From Streptomyces beihaiensis (lineage in GTDB: Bacteria; Actinomycetota; Actinomycetes; Streptomycetales; Streptomycetaceae): a DNA stretch of 44,320 bases. Shown here piece after piece: positions 23,173 to 31,745 of the stretch. Every line of letters begins with the position of its first letter. Position 1 is the stretch's first letter. Below the pieces are notes generated by a model. The model did no database searches. It was not told the DNA's origin and was given only the letters and a program-made list of their open reading frames with translations. Location: positions 1 to 44,320 of the forward strand of contig NZ_JAPHNL010000270.1 in assembly GCF_026274175.1 (NCBI RefSeq), given 5' to 3'. The translations under genes and the position numbers were made by a program.

Positions 23173-25113
23173 ATGCGCACACTGGGCAAGCTGCTCGCCG
23201 ACGACCGTCCCTTCGCGCTCCTGCGCCGCCGCACCCCCGGCCGCGACCACGACACCGTCGAGGTCCTGACCGGCCCGGTCGGCACGTACGAGCGCCTCGC
23301 CGACATCCCCGACGTGGGTCTCGCCCTCGTCCCGTTCCGGCAGATCCGCGAGCGCGGCTTCGACGTCCGCGACGACGGCGCCCCGCTCGCCGTCCTCACG
23401 CCCGAGGAGTCCTACGAGGTTCCGCTCGCTGACGCCCTCGCGCAACTGCCCGCCCACGACGTACACGCGCGTGACGGCGCTTTCGACGTCGACGACGCCA
23501 CGTACGCCGGCATCGTGGGCCGGGTGCTGCGCGACGAGATCGGGCGGGGCGAGGGCGCGAACTTCGTGATCCGCCGGACGTACGAGGCCACCGTCGACGG
23601 CTTCGGGCGCGCCGACGCGCTCGCGCTCTTCCGGCGCCTCCTGGAGGTCGAGCGCGGCGCGTACTGGACGTTCGTCGTGCACACCGGCGAGCGGACCCTG
23701 GTGGGCGCCAGTCCCGAGGTGCACGTACGCATGTCCGGCGGGACCGTCGTGATGAACCCCATCAGCGGCACGTACCGCTACCCGGACGGCGGTCCGACTC
23801 CCGAGCACCTCCTCGGCTTCCTCGCCGACGGCAAGGAGATCGAGGAGCTGTCGATGGTGGTCGACGAGGAGCTCAAGATGATGTGCACGGTCGGCGACAT
23901 GGGCGGTGTCGTCGTCGGGCCGCGTCTGAAGGAGATGTCCCACCTCGCGCACACCGAGTACGAGCTGCGCGGCCGCTCCACCCTGGACGTGCGCGAGGTG
24001 CTGCGGGAGACCATGTTCGCGGCGACCGTCACCGGCTCGCCCGTGCAGAACGCCTGCCGGGTCATCGAGCGGTACGAGCCCGGCGGGCGCGGCTACTACG
24101 CGGGGGCCCTCGCGCTGCTCGGCCGAGACGCGGGCGCGGGACGGGAAGGGTCGGCCGGCGCCCAGACCCTCGACTCGCCCATCCTGATCCGCACGGCCGA
24201 CATCGACGCCCAAGGGCGCCTGCGGGTCGGCGTCGGCGCCACGCTGGTGCGCGGCTCGGACCCGGCGGGCGAGGTCGCCGAGACCCATACCAAGGCCGCC
24301 GGTGTGCTGACCGCCCTGGGAGTGCGTCCGGGCCCCACGCGCGCGCGGGACCCACGGCCCGCGCTCGCCGACGACCCGCGGGTACGGGCGGCCCTCGACG
24401 GCCGGCGCGCCTCGCTCGCGCCGTTCTGGCTGCGGATGCAGCGGCGCGGCAGCGAGCTGAGCGGGCATGCGCTCGTGGTCGACGCCGAGGACACGTTCAC
24501 CGCGATGCTGGCGCACGTGCTGCGCGCGTCGGGCCTCGCGGTGTCGGTGCGGCCCTACGACCAGGTGGGGCTGCGGGAGACCGTGCTCGCCCACGAGGGC
24601 CCCGTGGTCCTCGGGCCCGGCCCCGGCGACCCGTGCGACCTGGCCGACCCGAAGATGCGGCTGCTGCGCTCGCTGACGGCTGAGCTCATCGGCACGCGCG
24701 CGTACGGCGTGCTCGGCGTCTGCCTGGGGCACGAGCTGATCGCGGCGGAGCTGGGTCTTCCGATCGTGCGCAAGGACGTGCCGTACCAGGGGGCGCAGAG
24801 CGAGGTCGAGCTGTTCGGGCGGACCGAGACCGTCGGGTTCTACAACAGCTTCGTGGCGCACTGCGACGACGAGGCCGCGCTCGAACTGGCCGCGCACCAC
24901 GTGGAGGTCAGCAGGGACGCGGCGAGCGGCGAGGTGCACGCGCTGCGCGGTCCCGGCTTCGCGGGGGTGCAGTTCCACCCGGAGTCGGTGCTGTCGCTGC
25001 GTGGCGTGTCGATCGTGCGGGAGCTGCTCGGTCAGCTCGTGGCGGCGGGCGCCGACGGCTTGGCGGGCGCGGACGGCACCAGGACGTTCTCGGAGCGGCG
25101 GCCCTCCAGGTAG
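23173..25113 (+). CDS. trpEG: fused anthranilate synthase TrpE-TrpG
   Basis: This 646-residue protein joins a chorismate-binding TrpE domain (about 1-425; MNPISGTYRYPDGG, VDEELKMMCTVGD and AATVTGSPVQNA) to a class I glutamine amidotransferase (about 430-625). In the second domain, GVCLGHELIA holds the nucleophilic Cys and VQFHPESVLS the His and Glu. It makes anthranilate from chorismate and glutamine. The fused form resembles PhzE, but the trp leader and the neighbouring DAHP synthase support tryptophan synthesis. GGAGGA precedes the ATG at 23173. The last 82 nt overlap the convergent dehydrogenase gene. Confidence 0.94.
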   Translation: MRTLGKLLADDRPFALLRRRTPGRDHDTVEVLTGPVGTYERLADIPDVGLALVPFRQIRERGFDVRDDGAPLAVLTPEESYEVPLADALAQLPAHDVHARDGAFDVDDATYAGIVGRVLRDEIGRGEGANFVIRRTYEATVDGFGRADALALFRRLLEVERGAYWTFVVHTGERTLVGASPEVHVRMSGGTVVMNPISGTYRYPDGGPTPEHLLGFLADGKEIEELSMVVDEELKMMCTVGDMGGVVVGPRLKEMSHLAHTEYELRGRSTLDVREVLRETMFAATVTGSPVQNACRVIERYEPGGRGYYAGALALLGRDAGAGREGSAGAQTLDSPILIRTADIDAQGRLRVGVGATLVRGSDPAGEVAETHTKAAGVLTALGVRPGPTRARDPRPALADDPRVRAALDGRRASLAPFWLRMQRRGSELSGHALVVDAEDTFTAMLAHVLRASGLAVSVRPYDQVGLRETVLAHEGPVVLGPGPGDPCDLADPKMRLLRSLTAELIGTRAYGVLGVCLGHELIAAELGLPIVRKDVPYQGAQSEVELFGRTETVGFYNSFVAHCDDEAALELAAHHVEVSRDAASGEVHALRGPGFAGVQFHPESVLSLRGVSIVRELLGQLVAAGADGLAGADGTRTFSERRPSR

Positions 25114-26060
25114 TCGAGGACGTTGTGGAGCGTGGTGTCGATGATCTGGCCGACCGCGTCCACGGTGTAGTACGCCTGGTGGGACGTGACCAGGACGTTG
25201 GGGAAGGTGACCAGGCGGGCCAGGGTGTCGTCGTCGACGACGTCCAGGGACTTGTCGAGGAAGAACAGGCCCGCCTCGGCCTCGTACACGTCCAGGCCGA
25301 TGCCGGTGAAACGGCCCGCGCGCAATTCGGTGACCAGGGCCTTGGTGTCGACGAGGCCGCCGCGGCTGGAGTTGACGAGGACCGCGTCGTCCTTCATGGC
25401 GCGCAGCGCGGTGGAGTCGACGAGGTGCTCGGTGGCCGGGAGCAGCGGCACGTGCAGGCTGATCAGGTCGGACTCGGTGAACAGTTGCTCCTTGTCGACG
25501 TACTTCATGCCGAGTTCGACGCACGCCGGGTTCTCGACGACGTCCCAGCCGAGCAGATTCATCCCGAAGCCGTGCGCGATCCGGGTGAACGCCTCGCCGA
25601 TCTTGCCGGTGCCGAGGACTCCCACGGTGCGGCCGCGCATGTCGCGGCCCATGAGCCCGGCGAGGCGGAAGTCGAAGTCGCGGGTGCGGGTGGAGGCGCG
25701 GACGATGCGGCGGTTGACGGCCATCGCGAGGGTCCAGGCGAACTCGGCGACCGAGTACGGCGAGTAGTACGAGACCCGCGCGACGGTCAGGCCGAGGCGT
25801 TCGGCGACCTGCAGGTCGATGTTGTTGAAGCCGGTGGAGCGCTGGGCGATCATCTGTGTGCCGCCCGCGGCGAGCGTCTGGAGCACGTGGTTGTTCAGCG
25901 TGGCGTTGACGCTGGTGGAGATGATTTCGTAGCCCGCCGCGATGGGGGCGGTGTCCTCGTTCAGGAAGACGTCCAGGCAGCGGACGTCGTTCTTGCCTTC
26001 GAATGCCTTCTCGATGAGGGGCTTTTCGTCTGATTGAACGCCGAATGCGAGGATCTCCAT
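25032..26060 (-). CDS. D-2-hydroxyacid dehydrogenase, D-lactate dehydrogenase type
   Basis: This 342-residue NAD-dependent enzyme resembles fermentative LdhA. IAQRSTGFNNIDLQ (about 72-85) and ARVSYYSPYSVAEFAW (about 94-109) are typical of that group, GVLGTGKIGEAF (about 147-158) binds NAD, and the catalytic Arg (NSSRGGLVD), Glu (VYEAEAG) and His (TSHQAYYT) are all present. It should interconvert pyruvate and D-lactate. The start is the ATG at 26060, with TAGACT 6 nt upstream and no Shine-Dalgarno. The final 27 codons overlap the 3' end of trpEG tail to tail; the Pro/Ala/Ser-rich end suggests that this tail is a late extension. Confidence 0.92.
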   Translation of the reverse strand: MEILAFGVQSDEKPLIEKAFEGKNDVRCLDVFLNEDTAPIAAGYEIISTSVNATLNNHVLQTLAAGGTQMIAQRSTGFNNIDLQVAERLGLTVARVSYYSPYSVAEFAWTLAMAVNRRIVRASTRTRDFDFRLAGLMGRDMRGRTVGVLGTGKIGEAFTRIAHGFGMNLLGWDVVENPACVELGMKYVDKEQLFTESDLISLHVPLLPATEHLVDSTALRAMKDDAVLVNSSRGGLVDTKALVTELRAGRFTGIGLDVYEAEAGLFFLDKSLDVVDDDTLARLVTFPNVLVTSHQAYYTVDAVGQIIDTTLHNVLDYLEGRRSENVLVPSAPAKPSAPAATS

Positions 26061-26066
26061 GGCGTG

Positions 26067-26072
26067 AGTCTA
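26067..26072 (-). promoter_or_regulatory. -10 element for leaderless D-lactate dehydrogenase gene
   Basis: TAGACT on the minus strand ends 6 nt before the ATG at 26060. Confidence 0.5.
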
Positions 26073-26106
26073 TGCAGCCGGGCGCCTCCCCGCGCCTTCG
26101 AACCGG

Positions 26107-26139
26107 CCTGTTCCCGACCTGTTCCCGGCCTGTTCCCGG
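26107..26139. repeat. three copies of CCTGTTCCCG before the pfkA stop
   Basis: Three near-identical units of 10-12 bp (CCTGTTCCCG) lie in the gap between the pfkA stop and the dehydrogenase start. No hairpin is evident. The role is unknown. Confidence 0.6.
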
Positions 26140-26140
26140 A

Positions 26141-27169
26141 CTATCCGAAGAACACGCTCGCTTCCCTGTAGAGGGACGGGTTCACCGTCTTCAGGCGGGA
26201 CGTCGCCTCCGCGATCGGTACGCGGACGATGTCCGTCGCCCGCAGGGCCACCATCTCGCCCCACGCCCCGTCGCGCACCGCGTCGATCGCGTGCAGGCCG
26301 AAGCGGGTCGCCAGCCAGCGGTCGAACGCCGACGGAGTGCCGCCGCGCTGCACGTGGCCGAGAACCGTGGTGCGGGCCTCCTTGCCGGTACGCCGCTCGA
26401 TCTGTTTCGCCAGCCACTCGCCCACACCGGAGAGGCGCACGTGACCGAAGGAGTCCAGCGAGTCGTCCTTGAGCACCACCTCGCCGTCGCGCGGCATCGC
26501 CCCCTCGGCGACCACCACGATCGGGGCGTACGAGGAGCGGAAGCGTGAGCTGACCCAGGAGCAGACCTGGTCGACGTCGAAGCGCCGCTCGGGGATGAGG
26601 ATGACGTTGGCGCCGCCTGCCAGGCCCGAGTGGAGGGCGATCCAGCCCGCGTGGCGGCCCATGACCTCCACGACGAGGACCCGCATGTGGGACTCGGCGG
26701 TGGTGTGGAGCCGGTCGATGGCCTCGGTGGCGATGCCGACGGCCGTGTCGAAACCGAAGGTGTAGTCGGTGGCGGAGAGGTCGTTGTCGATGGTCTTGGG
26801 TACGCCGACGACGTGGACGCCGTGTTCGTCGGCGAGGCGCGCGGCGACGCCGAGGGTGTCCTCGCCCCCGATCACGACGAGCGCGTCGACCTCCTGCTCG
26901 GCGAGGTTCTCGCGGACCCGGCGGATGCCGTTCTCGGCGCGCAGCGGGTTGGTGCGCGAGGAGCCGAGCACGGTGCCGCCGCGAGGCAGGATGCCGCGCA
27001 CCGCGGGGATGTCCAGCGGCACCGTGTCGTTCTCCAGGGGGCCGCGCCAGCCGTCCCGGAATCCGACGAAGTCGTAGCCGTACTCCTGTACGCCCTTGCG
27101 GACGGCGGCCCTGATGACGGCGTTGAGCCCCGGGCAGTCACCGCCTCCGGTCAGCACTGCGACCCTCAT
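26141..27169 (-). CDS. pfkA: 6-phosphofructokinase with PPi-type residues
   Basis: This 342-residue phosphofructokinase phosphorylates fructose 6-phosphate in glycolysis. LTGGGDCPGLNAVIR (6-20), GGEDTLG (101-107), PKTIDND (124-130) and the substrate loop MGRHAGW are conserved. Residue 104 is Asp where ATP-dependent enzymes such as E. coli PfkA have Gly, and residue 125 is Lys where E. coli has Gly. Asp at the first position is the usual mark of pyrophosphate use, so donor choice is uncertain. GGGAG stands seven bases before the ATG at 27169, so the first 15 open codons are not used. S. coelicolor has three PFK genes; this locus corresponds to the one near macRS. Confidence 0.93.
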   Translation of the reverse strand: MRVAVLTGGGDCPGLNAVIRAAVRKGVQEYGYDFVGFRDGWRGPLENDTVPLDIPAVRGILPRGGTVLGSSRTNPLRAENGIRRVRENLAEQEVDALVVIGGEDTLGVAARLADEHGVHVVGVPKTIDNDLSATDYTFGFDTAVGIATEAIDRLHTTAESHMRVLVVEVMGRHAGWIALHSGLAGGANVILIPERRFDVDQVCSWVSSRFRSSYAPIVVVAEGAMPRDGEVVLKDDSLDSFGHVRLSGVGEWLAKQIERRTGKEARTTVLGHVQRGGTPSAFDRWLATRFGLHAIDAVRDGAWGEMVALRATDIVRVPIAEATSRLKTVNPSLYREASVFFG

Positions 27170-27227
27170 CGCGCAACTCCCTTGTCGCGGTGAGCAGTTC
27201 AAGACACTGCCCACTGTCCCGCGGGGG

Positions 27228-27923
27228 TCACTCGCCGTCCAGACCCCGCTCTATGGCGTAGCGGACGAGTTCGACCCTGTTGTGCAACTGGAGCTTGCCG
27301 AGGGTGTTCTGCACGTGGTTCTGGACGGTGCGGTGGGAGATGACCAGGCGTTCGGCGATCTGTTTGTAGCTCAGGCCCTTGGCGACCAGGCGCAGCACCT
27401 CTGTCTCCCGGTCGGTCAGCCGCGGCGCCTTCGGCTCGTCGGCGCCGGCGTCGGCGGCCGGGGCGGGCTCGGCGGCGAGCCTGCGGTACTCGCCCAGGAC
27501 GAGTCCGGCGAGTCCGGGCGTGAAGACCGGGTCGCCGACGGCCGTGCGGCGGACCGCGTCGAGCAACTCGTCGGTGGACGCCGACTTGAGCAGATAGCCG
27601 GTGGCGCCGGACTTGACGGCCTCCAGGACGTCGGCGTGCTCGCCGCTGGCCGACAGGACGAGTACGCGGGTGGCGGGCTCGGCGGCGACGACGTCCTTGC
27701 AGACCTGGACGCCGGGCCTTGCGGGCAGGTTCAGGTCGAGGACGAGGACGTCGGGGCGGACGGCCAGGGCGCGGCGCACGGCCTGTTCGCCGTCGCCCGC
27801 GGTGGCGACGACGTCGAAGCCGGACGCGGCCAGGTCGCGGGCGACGGCGTCGCGCCACATGGGGTGGTCGTCGACCACCATCACCTTGATCGGTGCGCTC
27901 TGCTCACCCTTGGCGTCGCTCAT
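27228..27923 (-). CDS. macR: MacR-like LuxR/NarL response regulator
   Basis: This 231-residue regulator has a receiver domain (VMVVDDHPMWRDAVA, phospho-acceptor Asp in VLVLDLNLP, Lys in GYLLKSAS) and a C-terminal LuxR-type HTH (LTDRETEVLRLVAKGLSYKQ, then RTVQNHVQNTLGKL). An Ala/Pro-rich linker joins them. The ATG at 27923 overlaps the stop of the kinase gene in an ATGA, so the pair is translationally coupled. By family and position next to pfkA, the pair matches MacRS of S. coelicolor, reported to affect morphogenesis and actinorhodin production by controlling membrane-protein genes. Confidence 0.92.
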   Translation of the reverse strand: MSDAKGEQSAPIKVMVVDDHPMWRDAVARDLAASGFDVVATAGDGEQAVRRALAVRPDVLVLDLNLPARPGVQVCKDVVAAEPATRVLVLSASGEHADVLEAVKSGATGYLLKSASTDELLDAVRRTAVGDPVFTPGLAGLVLGEYRRLAAEPAPAADAGADEPKAPRLTDRETEVLRLVAKGLSYKQIAERLVISHRTVQNHVQNTLGKLQLHNRVELVRYAIERGLDGE

Positions 27924-29191
27924 CGCGGCTGTCCTGCCTTCCCCCGGGGTGCCGGCTGCTTCGGTACGTTCAGTTCGACCTCGGTGCCCTGCCCGGGGAC
28001 CGAGATCAGCTCGGCGGTGCCGCCCAGGTCGCGCAGGCGGCCCCGGATGGACTGGGCGACGCCGAGCCGCCCCTCCCCCTCGGCCTGCGCCAGGCGGCCC
28101 TCCGGGATGCCCGGGCCGTCGTCGCGCACGGTCACCAGGACCGCGTCCGGCTCGTCCTCGAGGAGGATCCACGCGTGCGCGCCCGCGCCCGCGTGCCGCC
28201 GCACGTTGTCCAGGGCGGCGCCCACGGCGGCGGCCAGTTCGCGGGCGGTGGCGGCGGGCAGCGAAACGGCGGTGCCCGGCTCGGAGAGAGTGACGTGCCC
28301 GCTCGCGTACGGGGCGAGCAGCGTGCGCAGGTCACACGTGTCGTCGCCCGTTGCGTCGGCGGCCGCGTCGCGGGTCGCCCCGCCGGTTGCGTCGGGCTCG
28401 GCGGGCCCGTCGACGGGTCGTACGCGCGTGCCGGGCGCGTCGTCACCGGGTGTGCGGGGGCGGGGAGCCGGTCCTCCGGCGACCAGGGTGCGCAGGGCGA
28501 TCTCCTGCTCGCCCGCCATCCGGCCGAGTTCGGCGGCCTCGCCGCCCAGGGCGGTGCCGCGCCGCTGCACCATGGCGAGGACCTGGAGCACGCTGTCGTG
28601 GATGTCTCGGGCGAGGCGCTCGCGCTCGCGCGTGGCGGCCTGGATCTCCAGGGCGCGGGCCAGAGTGCGCTCGGAGGCGCGCGCCACCTCCACGACGTAG
28701 CCGATGGCGATGGAGGCGATGCACACGAGGATCACGTTGTGCGCAGTGCTGCGGCTGAGGGCGCCGCGCTGGATCACGTTGGCGACGCCGACCAGCGCGG
28801 ACGCGGTGGCCGCCCACCGCCAGCCGCCCTTGATCGCCCAGGCGAGGACGGCTCCCGCCGTCCAGATCGACGGCAGCGTGGAGCCGCCGGTGATCGCCCG
28901 CTCGTGGCCCGCCACGGGCGAGAGCAGGATGCCGGCGACGGCGACGGTCAGGTCCGCGGTGAGGAACCGCTTGGTGCACCGTACGCCGCCCGACACCTGC
29001 GGCAGGGTGGCCAGCGTCCAGGGCACCAGGACGGCGAGGTAGGCGACGCCCACCCAGGGGCGGCCGTACTGCTCGTACGCGGAGGCGAAGAGCCCGATCG
29101 CGTAGACCATGGTCAGGAGGCGGTACGCCATGAGCGCGCGCCACAGCGGCTGCTCGACCGACATCCGTATGACGCGCTCGCGCCTGGCCAT
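27920..29191 (-). CDS. macS: MacS-family sensor histidine kinase
   Basis: This 423-residue membrane kinase has a MacS-type N-terminal domain of about five hydrophobic helices (from MAYRLLTMVYAIGLFASA to HNVILVCIASIAIGYVV). A HisKA_3 segment (RERLARDIHDSVLQVLAMVQ with the phospho-acceptor His) and an HATPase domain (DNVRRHAG, VRDDGPGIP, RLGVAQSIRGR) follow. A variable Asp/Ala/Thr-rich loop of about 60 residues interrupts the catalytic half. The start at 29191 has GAAGG nine bases upstream; a GTG at 29200 and an ATG at 29164 are alternatives. The signal is unknown. Confidence 0.92.
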   Translation of the reverse strand: MARRERVIRMSVEQPLWRALMAYRLLTMVYAIGLFASAYEQYGRPWVGVAYLAVLVPWTLATLPQVSGGVRCTKRFLTADLTVAVAGILLSPVAGHERAITGGSTLPSIWTAGAVLAWAIKGGWRWAATASALVGVANVIQRGALSRSTAHNVILVCIASIAIGYVVEVARASERTLARALEIQAATRERERLARDIHDSVLQVLAMVQRRGTALGGEAAELGRMAGEQEIALRTLVAGGPAPRPRTPGDDAPGTRVRPVDGPAEPDATGGATRDAAADATGDDTCDLRTLLAPYASGHVTLSEPGTAVSLPAATARELAAAVGAALDNVRRHAGAGAHAWILLEDEPDAVLVTVRDDGPGIPEGRLAQAEGEGRLGVAQSIRGRLRDLGGTAELISVPGQGTEVELNVPKQPAPRGKAGQPR

Positions 29192-29233
29192 CTCCCCCAC
29201 CCTTCGGCTGAGCGGACAACGGTGACGACGCGG

Positions 29234-30019
29234 CTAGGCGCCGCCGCGTTCCCCGCTCCCGGCCGGATTCTCGTCCTTGTGCGCCTTGGCGTGCTCCTTG
29301 GCGGCCTCTTTGGCGGCCTCCTTGGCTGCTTTCTCCGCCTCCGCGATCTGCCGTTTGGCGGCGGTCGCGTACATGTCGACGTACTCCTGCCCGGAGAGCT
29401 TCATGATCTCGTACATCACCTCGTCGGTGACCGCGCGGAGCACGAACCGGTCGCTCTCCATGCCCTGGTAGCGGCTGAAGTCGAGGGCCTTGCCGATGCG
29501 GATGCCGGGGCGCATCAGTTTGGGCATCACCTTGCCGGGGGGCTGGATCTTCTCGGTGTCGATCATGGCGACGGGGATGACGGGGGCGCCGGTGGCCAGT
29601 GCCACGCGCGCGAGGCCGCCCGGTTTGCCGCGGTAGAGGCGGCCGTCCGGGGAGCGCGTCCCCTCCGGGTAGATGCCGAACAGCTCGCCGCGCTCCAGGA
29701 CGTCGATGCCGCTCTTGACGGCGGCCTCCCCGGCCCCGCGCGAGCCCGAGCGGTCCACGGGCAGCTGGCCGACGCCCTTGAAGAACGCGGCCGTCAACTT
29801 CCCCTTGACCCCCGGTGTGGTGAAGTACTCGGCCTTCGCGATGAACGTGACCTTCCGGTCGAGGACCGCCGGGAGGAAGAAGGAGTCCGAGAACGACAGG
29901 TGGTTGCTGGCCAGGATCGCGGGCCCCTCGGCCGGGATGTTCTCCAGGCCCTCCACCCACGGCCGGAAACCGAGCTTCAGCGGCCCTCCGATGGCCACCT
30001 TCATTGCGCCGTAGATCAA
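29234..30019 (-). CDS. 1-acylglycerol-3-phosphate O-acyltransferase (PlsC family)
   Basis: This 261-residue lysophospholipid acyltransferase moves an acyl group to lysophosphatidic acid or a related lipid. The catalytic NHLSFSD (H-x4-D, about 39-45), FIAKAEYF (about 59-66) and the acyl-acceptor motif YPEGTRSPDG (about 117-126) are present. The C-terminus is an Ala/Lys/Glu-rich helix (AEKAAKEAAKEAAKEHAKAH) that probably forms a coiled coil or lies on the membrane. The TTG at 30019 has GGAAGG seven bases upstream and gives the family N-terminus IYGAMK; the ATG at 30004 is the alternative. It corresponds by position to M. tuberculosis Rv2182c. Confidence 0.9.
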   Translation of the reverse strand: MIYGAMKVAIGGPLKLGFRPWVEGLENIPAEGPAILASNHLSFSDSFFLPAVLDRKVTFIAKAEYFTTPGVKGKLTAAFFKGVGQLPVDRSGSRGAGEAAVKSGIDVLERGELFGIYPEGTRSPDGRLYRGKPGGLARVALATGAPVIPVAMIDTEKIQPPGKVMPKLMRPGIRIGKALDFSRYQGMESDRFVLRAVTDEVMYEIMKLSGQEYVDMYATAAKRQIAEAEKAAKEAAKEAAKEHAKAHKDENPAGSGERGGA

Positions 30020-30195
30020 CCCACTGCCTTCCCGTGCGCTCGGGCCGGTCCGACGATCCGAGCTTTGGGTCCGACCCTAACCCGCGGGCCCTTCGGGAGC
30101 CCGACGACCCTGGTCGGTGTCAGTCCCGTCGCGTACCGTGAAGACCATCACCCACGCTCTGCACACGTCCCCCGAAACCCACGAACAGGAGGCCG

Positions 30196-31008
30196 ATGGT
30201 GCCGGTCCTGCCTGGAGCCGAGCCGTACCGTCACGAAGGCGGCGAGGTCGGCGTCCTCCTCTGTCACGGCTTCACCGGATCCCCCCAGTCGCTGCGCCCC
30301 TGGGCGGAGTATCTGGCCGAGCGCGGTCTGACCGTCTCGCTGCCGCTGCTGCCCGGCCACGGCACCCGCTGGGAGGACCTGGCGGTCACCGGGTGGCAGG
30401 ACTGGTACGCGGAGGTGGACCGCGCCCTGCGTGAGCTCTCGGAGCGGTGCACGAAGGTCTTCGTGTTCGGCCTGTCGATGGGCGGTGCGCTGGCGCTGCG
30501 TCTCGCCGCGCGGCACGGTGACGCGGTGGCGGGCGTCGTCGTGGTCAACCCGGGCAACAAGGTGCACGGTCTGGCCGCGCACGCGCTGCCCGTGGTCCGG
30601 CATTTCGTCCGTACGACGAAGGGGATCGCGAGCGACATCGCCAAGGGCGGCTCGGAGGAGGTCGGCTACGACCGGGTCCCGCTGCACGCGGCACACGCGC
30701 TGCGGAACTTCTTCCGGCTCGTCGACCGGGAGCTGCCGCAGGTCACCCAGCCCTTGATGGTGCTGCACAGCCCGCAGGACCATGTCGTGCCGCCGGCCGA
30801 CTCGGCGCGTGTGCTCGGCCGCGTCTCGTCCACGGACGTGACGGAGATCCTGCTGGAACAGAGCTACCACGTCGCGACGTTGGACCACGACGCGGACCGG
30901 ATCTTCGAGGAGAGCCTCGCCTTCATCGGCCGGCTCGCCCCCGAGGCCGGTGCGGGTACGGACCGGAGTGCGGAGCAGGGCGTGGAAGGGACGGCCAGCG
31001 GTGGCTGA
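30196..31008 (+). CDS. alpha/beta hydrolase, carboxylesterase/monoacylglycerol lipase type
   Basis: This 270-residue hydrolase resembles Est30-like carboxylesterases. The oxyanion region is LLCHGFTGSP (about 21-30), the nucleophile elbow is GLSMGG (about 92-97), and the acid and His sit in HSPQDHVVPP and SYHVATLDHDAD. It has no signal peptide, so it acts in the cytoplasm on short-chain esters or monoglycerides. AGGAGG stands three bases before the ATG at 30196; the GTG directly after it would give better spacing. Its last 8 nt overlap the start of the next gene. It diverges from the acyltransferase across a 176-nt gap. Confidence 0.9.
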   Translation: MVPVLPGAEPYRHEGGEVGVLLCHGFTGSPQSLRPWAEYLAERGLTVSLPLLPGHGTRWEDLAVTGWQDWYAEVDRALRELSERCTKVFVFGLSMGGALALRLAARHGDAVAGVVVVNPGNKVHGLAAHALPVVRHFVRTTKGIASDIAKGGSEEVGYDRVPLHAAHALRNFFRLVDRELPQVTQPLMVLHSPQDHVVPPADSARVLGRVSSTDVTEILLEQSYHVATLDHDADRIFEESLAFIGRLAPEAGAGTDRSAEQGVEGTASGG

Positions 31009-31729
31009 GCAGGAGCGGAGCGGTCCGGACACGCCGGACGGGCCGGAGAGCCCGGGCGGCGGCGCCGGCCGCGAGTCCGGGGCACCGGGCGACCAGCCGC
31101 CCGAGAGCGGGCGGCGCGACCCGCTGCTGCCCGACGACGAGGACGCGGCGTGGGCCGAGATCGTCGCCGGGTACGGGCAGGAACCGCCGGACCCGCCGGG
31201 TGCGAAGCCGTTCAGGTCCGTGGAGGACCTGGCCCTGCTCGAACCGGACACCGACCCGCCGTCGCAGGACGGCACGCGCGCGGACGACCGCGGCGGTGAC
31301 GTCGGCGGGGACGGGGATCGGAGCAAGGACGAGGACGAGGACGGCGACGGCCGCCCGGGGCGCGGCGCGGGCCGTCCTCTCGGCTCCTCGATCTCCTTCG
31401 CGCCCGGTGTCGCGGCCACGCCGGGCCCGCGCGACCACACCGTGCCGGAGCCCTCCGACGACGACTTCGACGCGGACGACGAGGGCCACTTCGTGCCGCC
31501 CGAGCCGCCCCCGCTGCCGGAGGCCGACGTCACGGCCAAGTTCGCGTGGCTCGCGGTGGTCGGCGGCCCGGTCCTGCTGCTGATCTCGGTGGTCCTCGGC
31601 TGGGACATGACGTGGTGGCTGGCGACGGTCTGTATCGGGGGCTTCCTCGGCGGTTTCGCCACCCTCGTCGCCCGGATGAACCCGGGCGACGACGATGACG
31701 GCGACCCCGGCCGCGGCGCGGTCGTCTGA
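31001..31729 (+). CDS. acidic membrane protein of unknown function
   Basis: This 242-residue protein has a long, very acidic and probably disordered N-terminal part (Asp/Glu/Pro/Gly-rich, about 1-180) and two membrane helices near the end (FAWLAVVGGPVLLLISVVLG, then WWLATVCIGGFLGGFATLV). A short polar tail carries DDDDGD. A conserved-looking motif, DDEDAAWAEIVAGYG, lies in the first third. The GTG overlaps the esterase stop by 8 nt, so the two are coupled. The order esterase then acidic membrane protein is conserved in Streptomyces as far as I recall. No family function is known. Confidence 0.75.
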   Translation: MAEQERSGPDTPDGPESPGGGAGRESGAPGDQPPESGRRDPLLPDDEDAAWAEIVAGYGQEPPDPPGAKPFRSVEDLALLEPDTDPPSQDGTRADDRGGDVGGDGDRSKDEDEDGDGRPGRGAGRPLGSSISFAPGVAATPGPRDHTVPEPSDDDFDADDEGHFVPPEPPPLPEADVTAKFAWLAVVGGPVLLLISVVLGWDMTWWLATVCIGGFLGGFATLVARMNPGDDDDGDPGRGAVV

Positions 31730-31745
31730 GACCGGCCGACCGCGT

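Noticed and set aside
23173-25113. PhzE-type phenazine gene
   Set aside because: The fused architecture is shared, but no phenazine genes are near and a trp attenuator stands in front, so anthranilate synthase is the better call.
22813-25524. Long upstream extension of the DAHP synthase frame (to 1352 codons)
   Set aside because: It runs opposite trpEG and has no homology. The GTG at 22812 after TAACCT gives the family length.
27893-30331. 812-residue open frame opposite macRS and the acyltransferase
   Set aside because: It crosses several well-supported genes and contains no recognisable domain.
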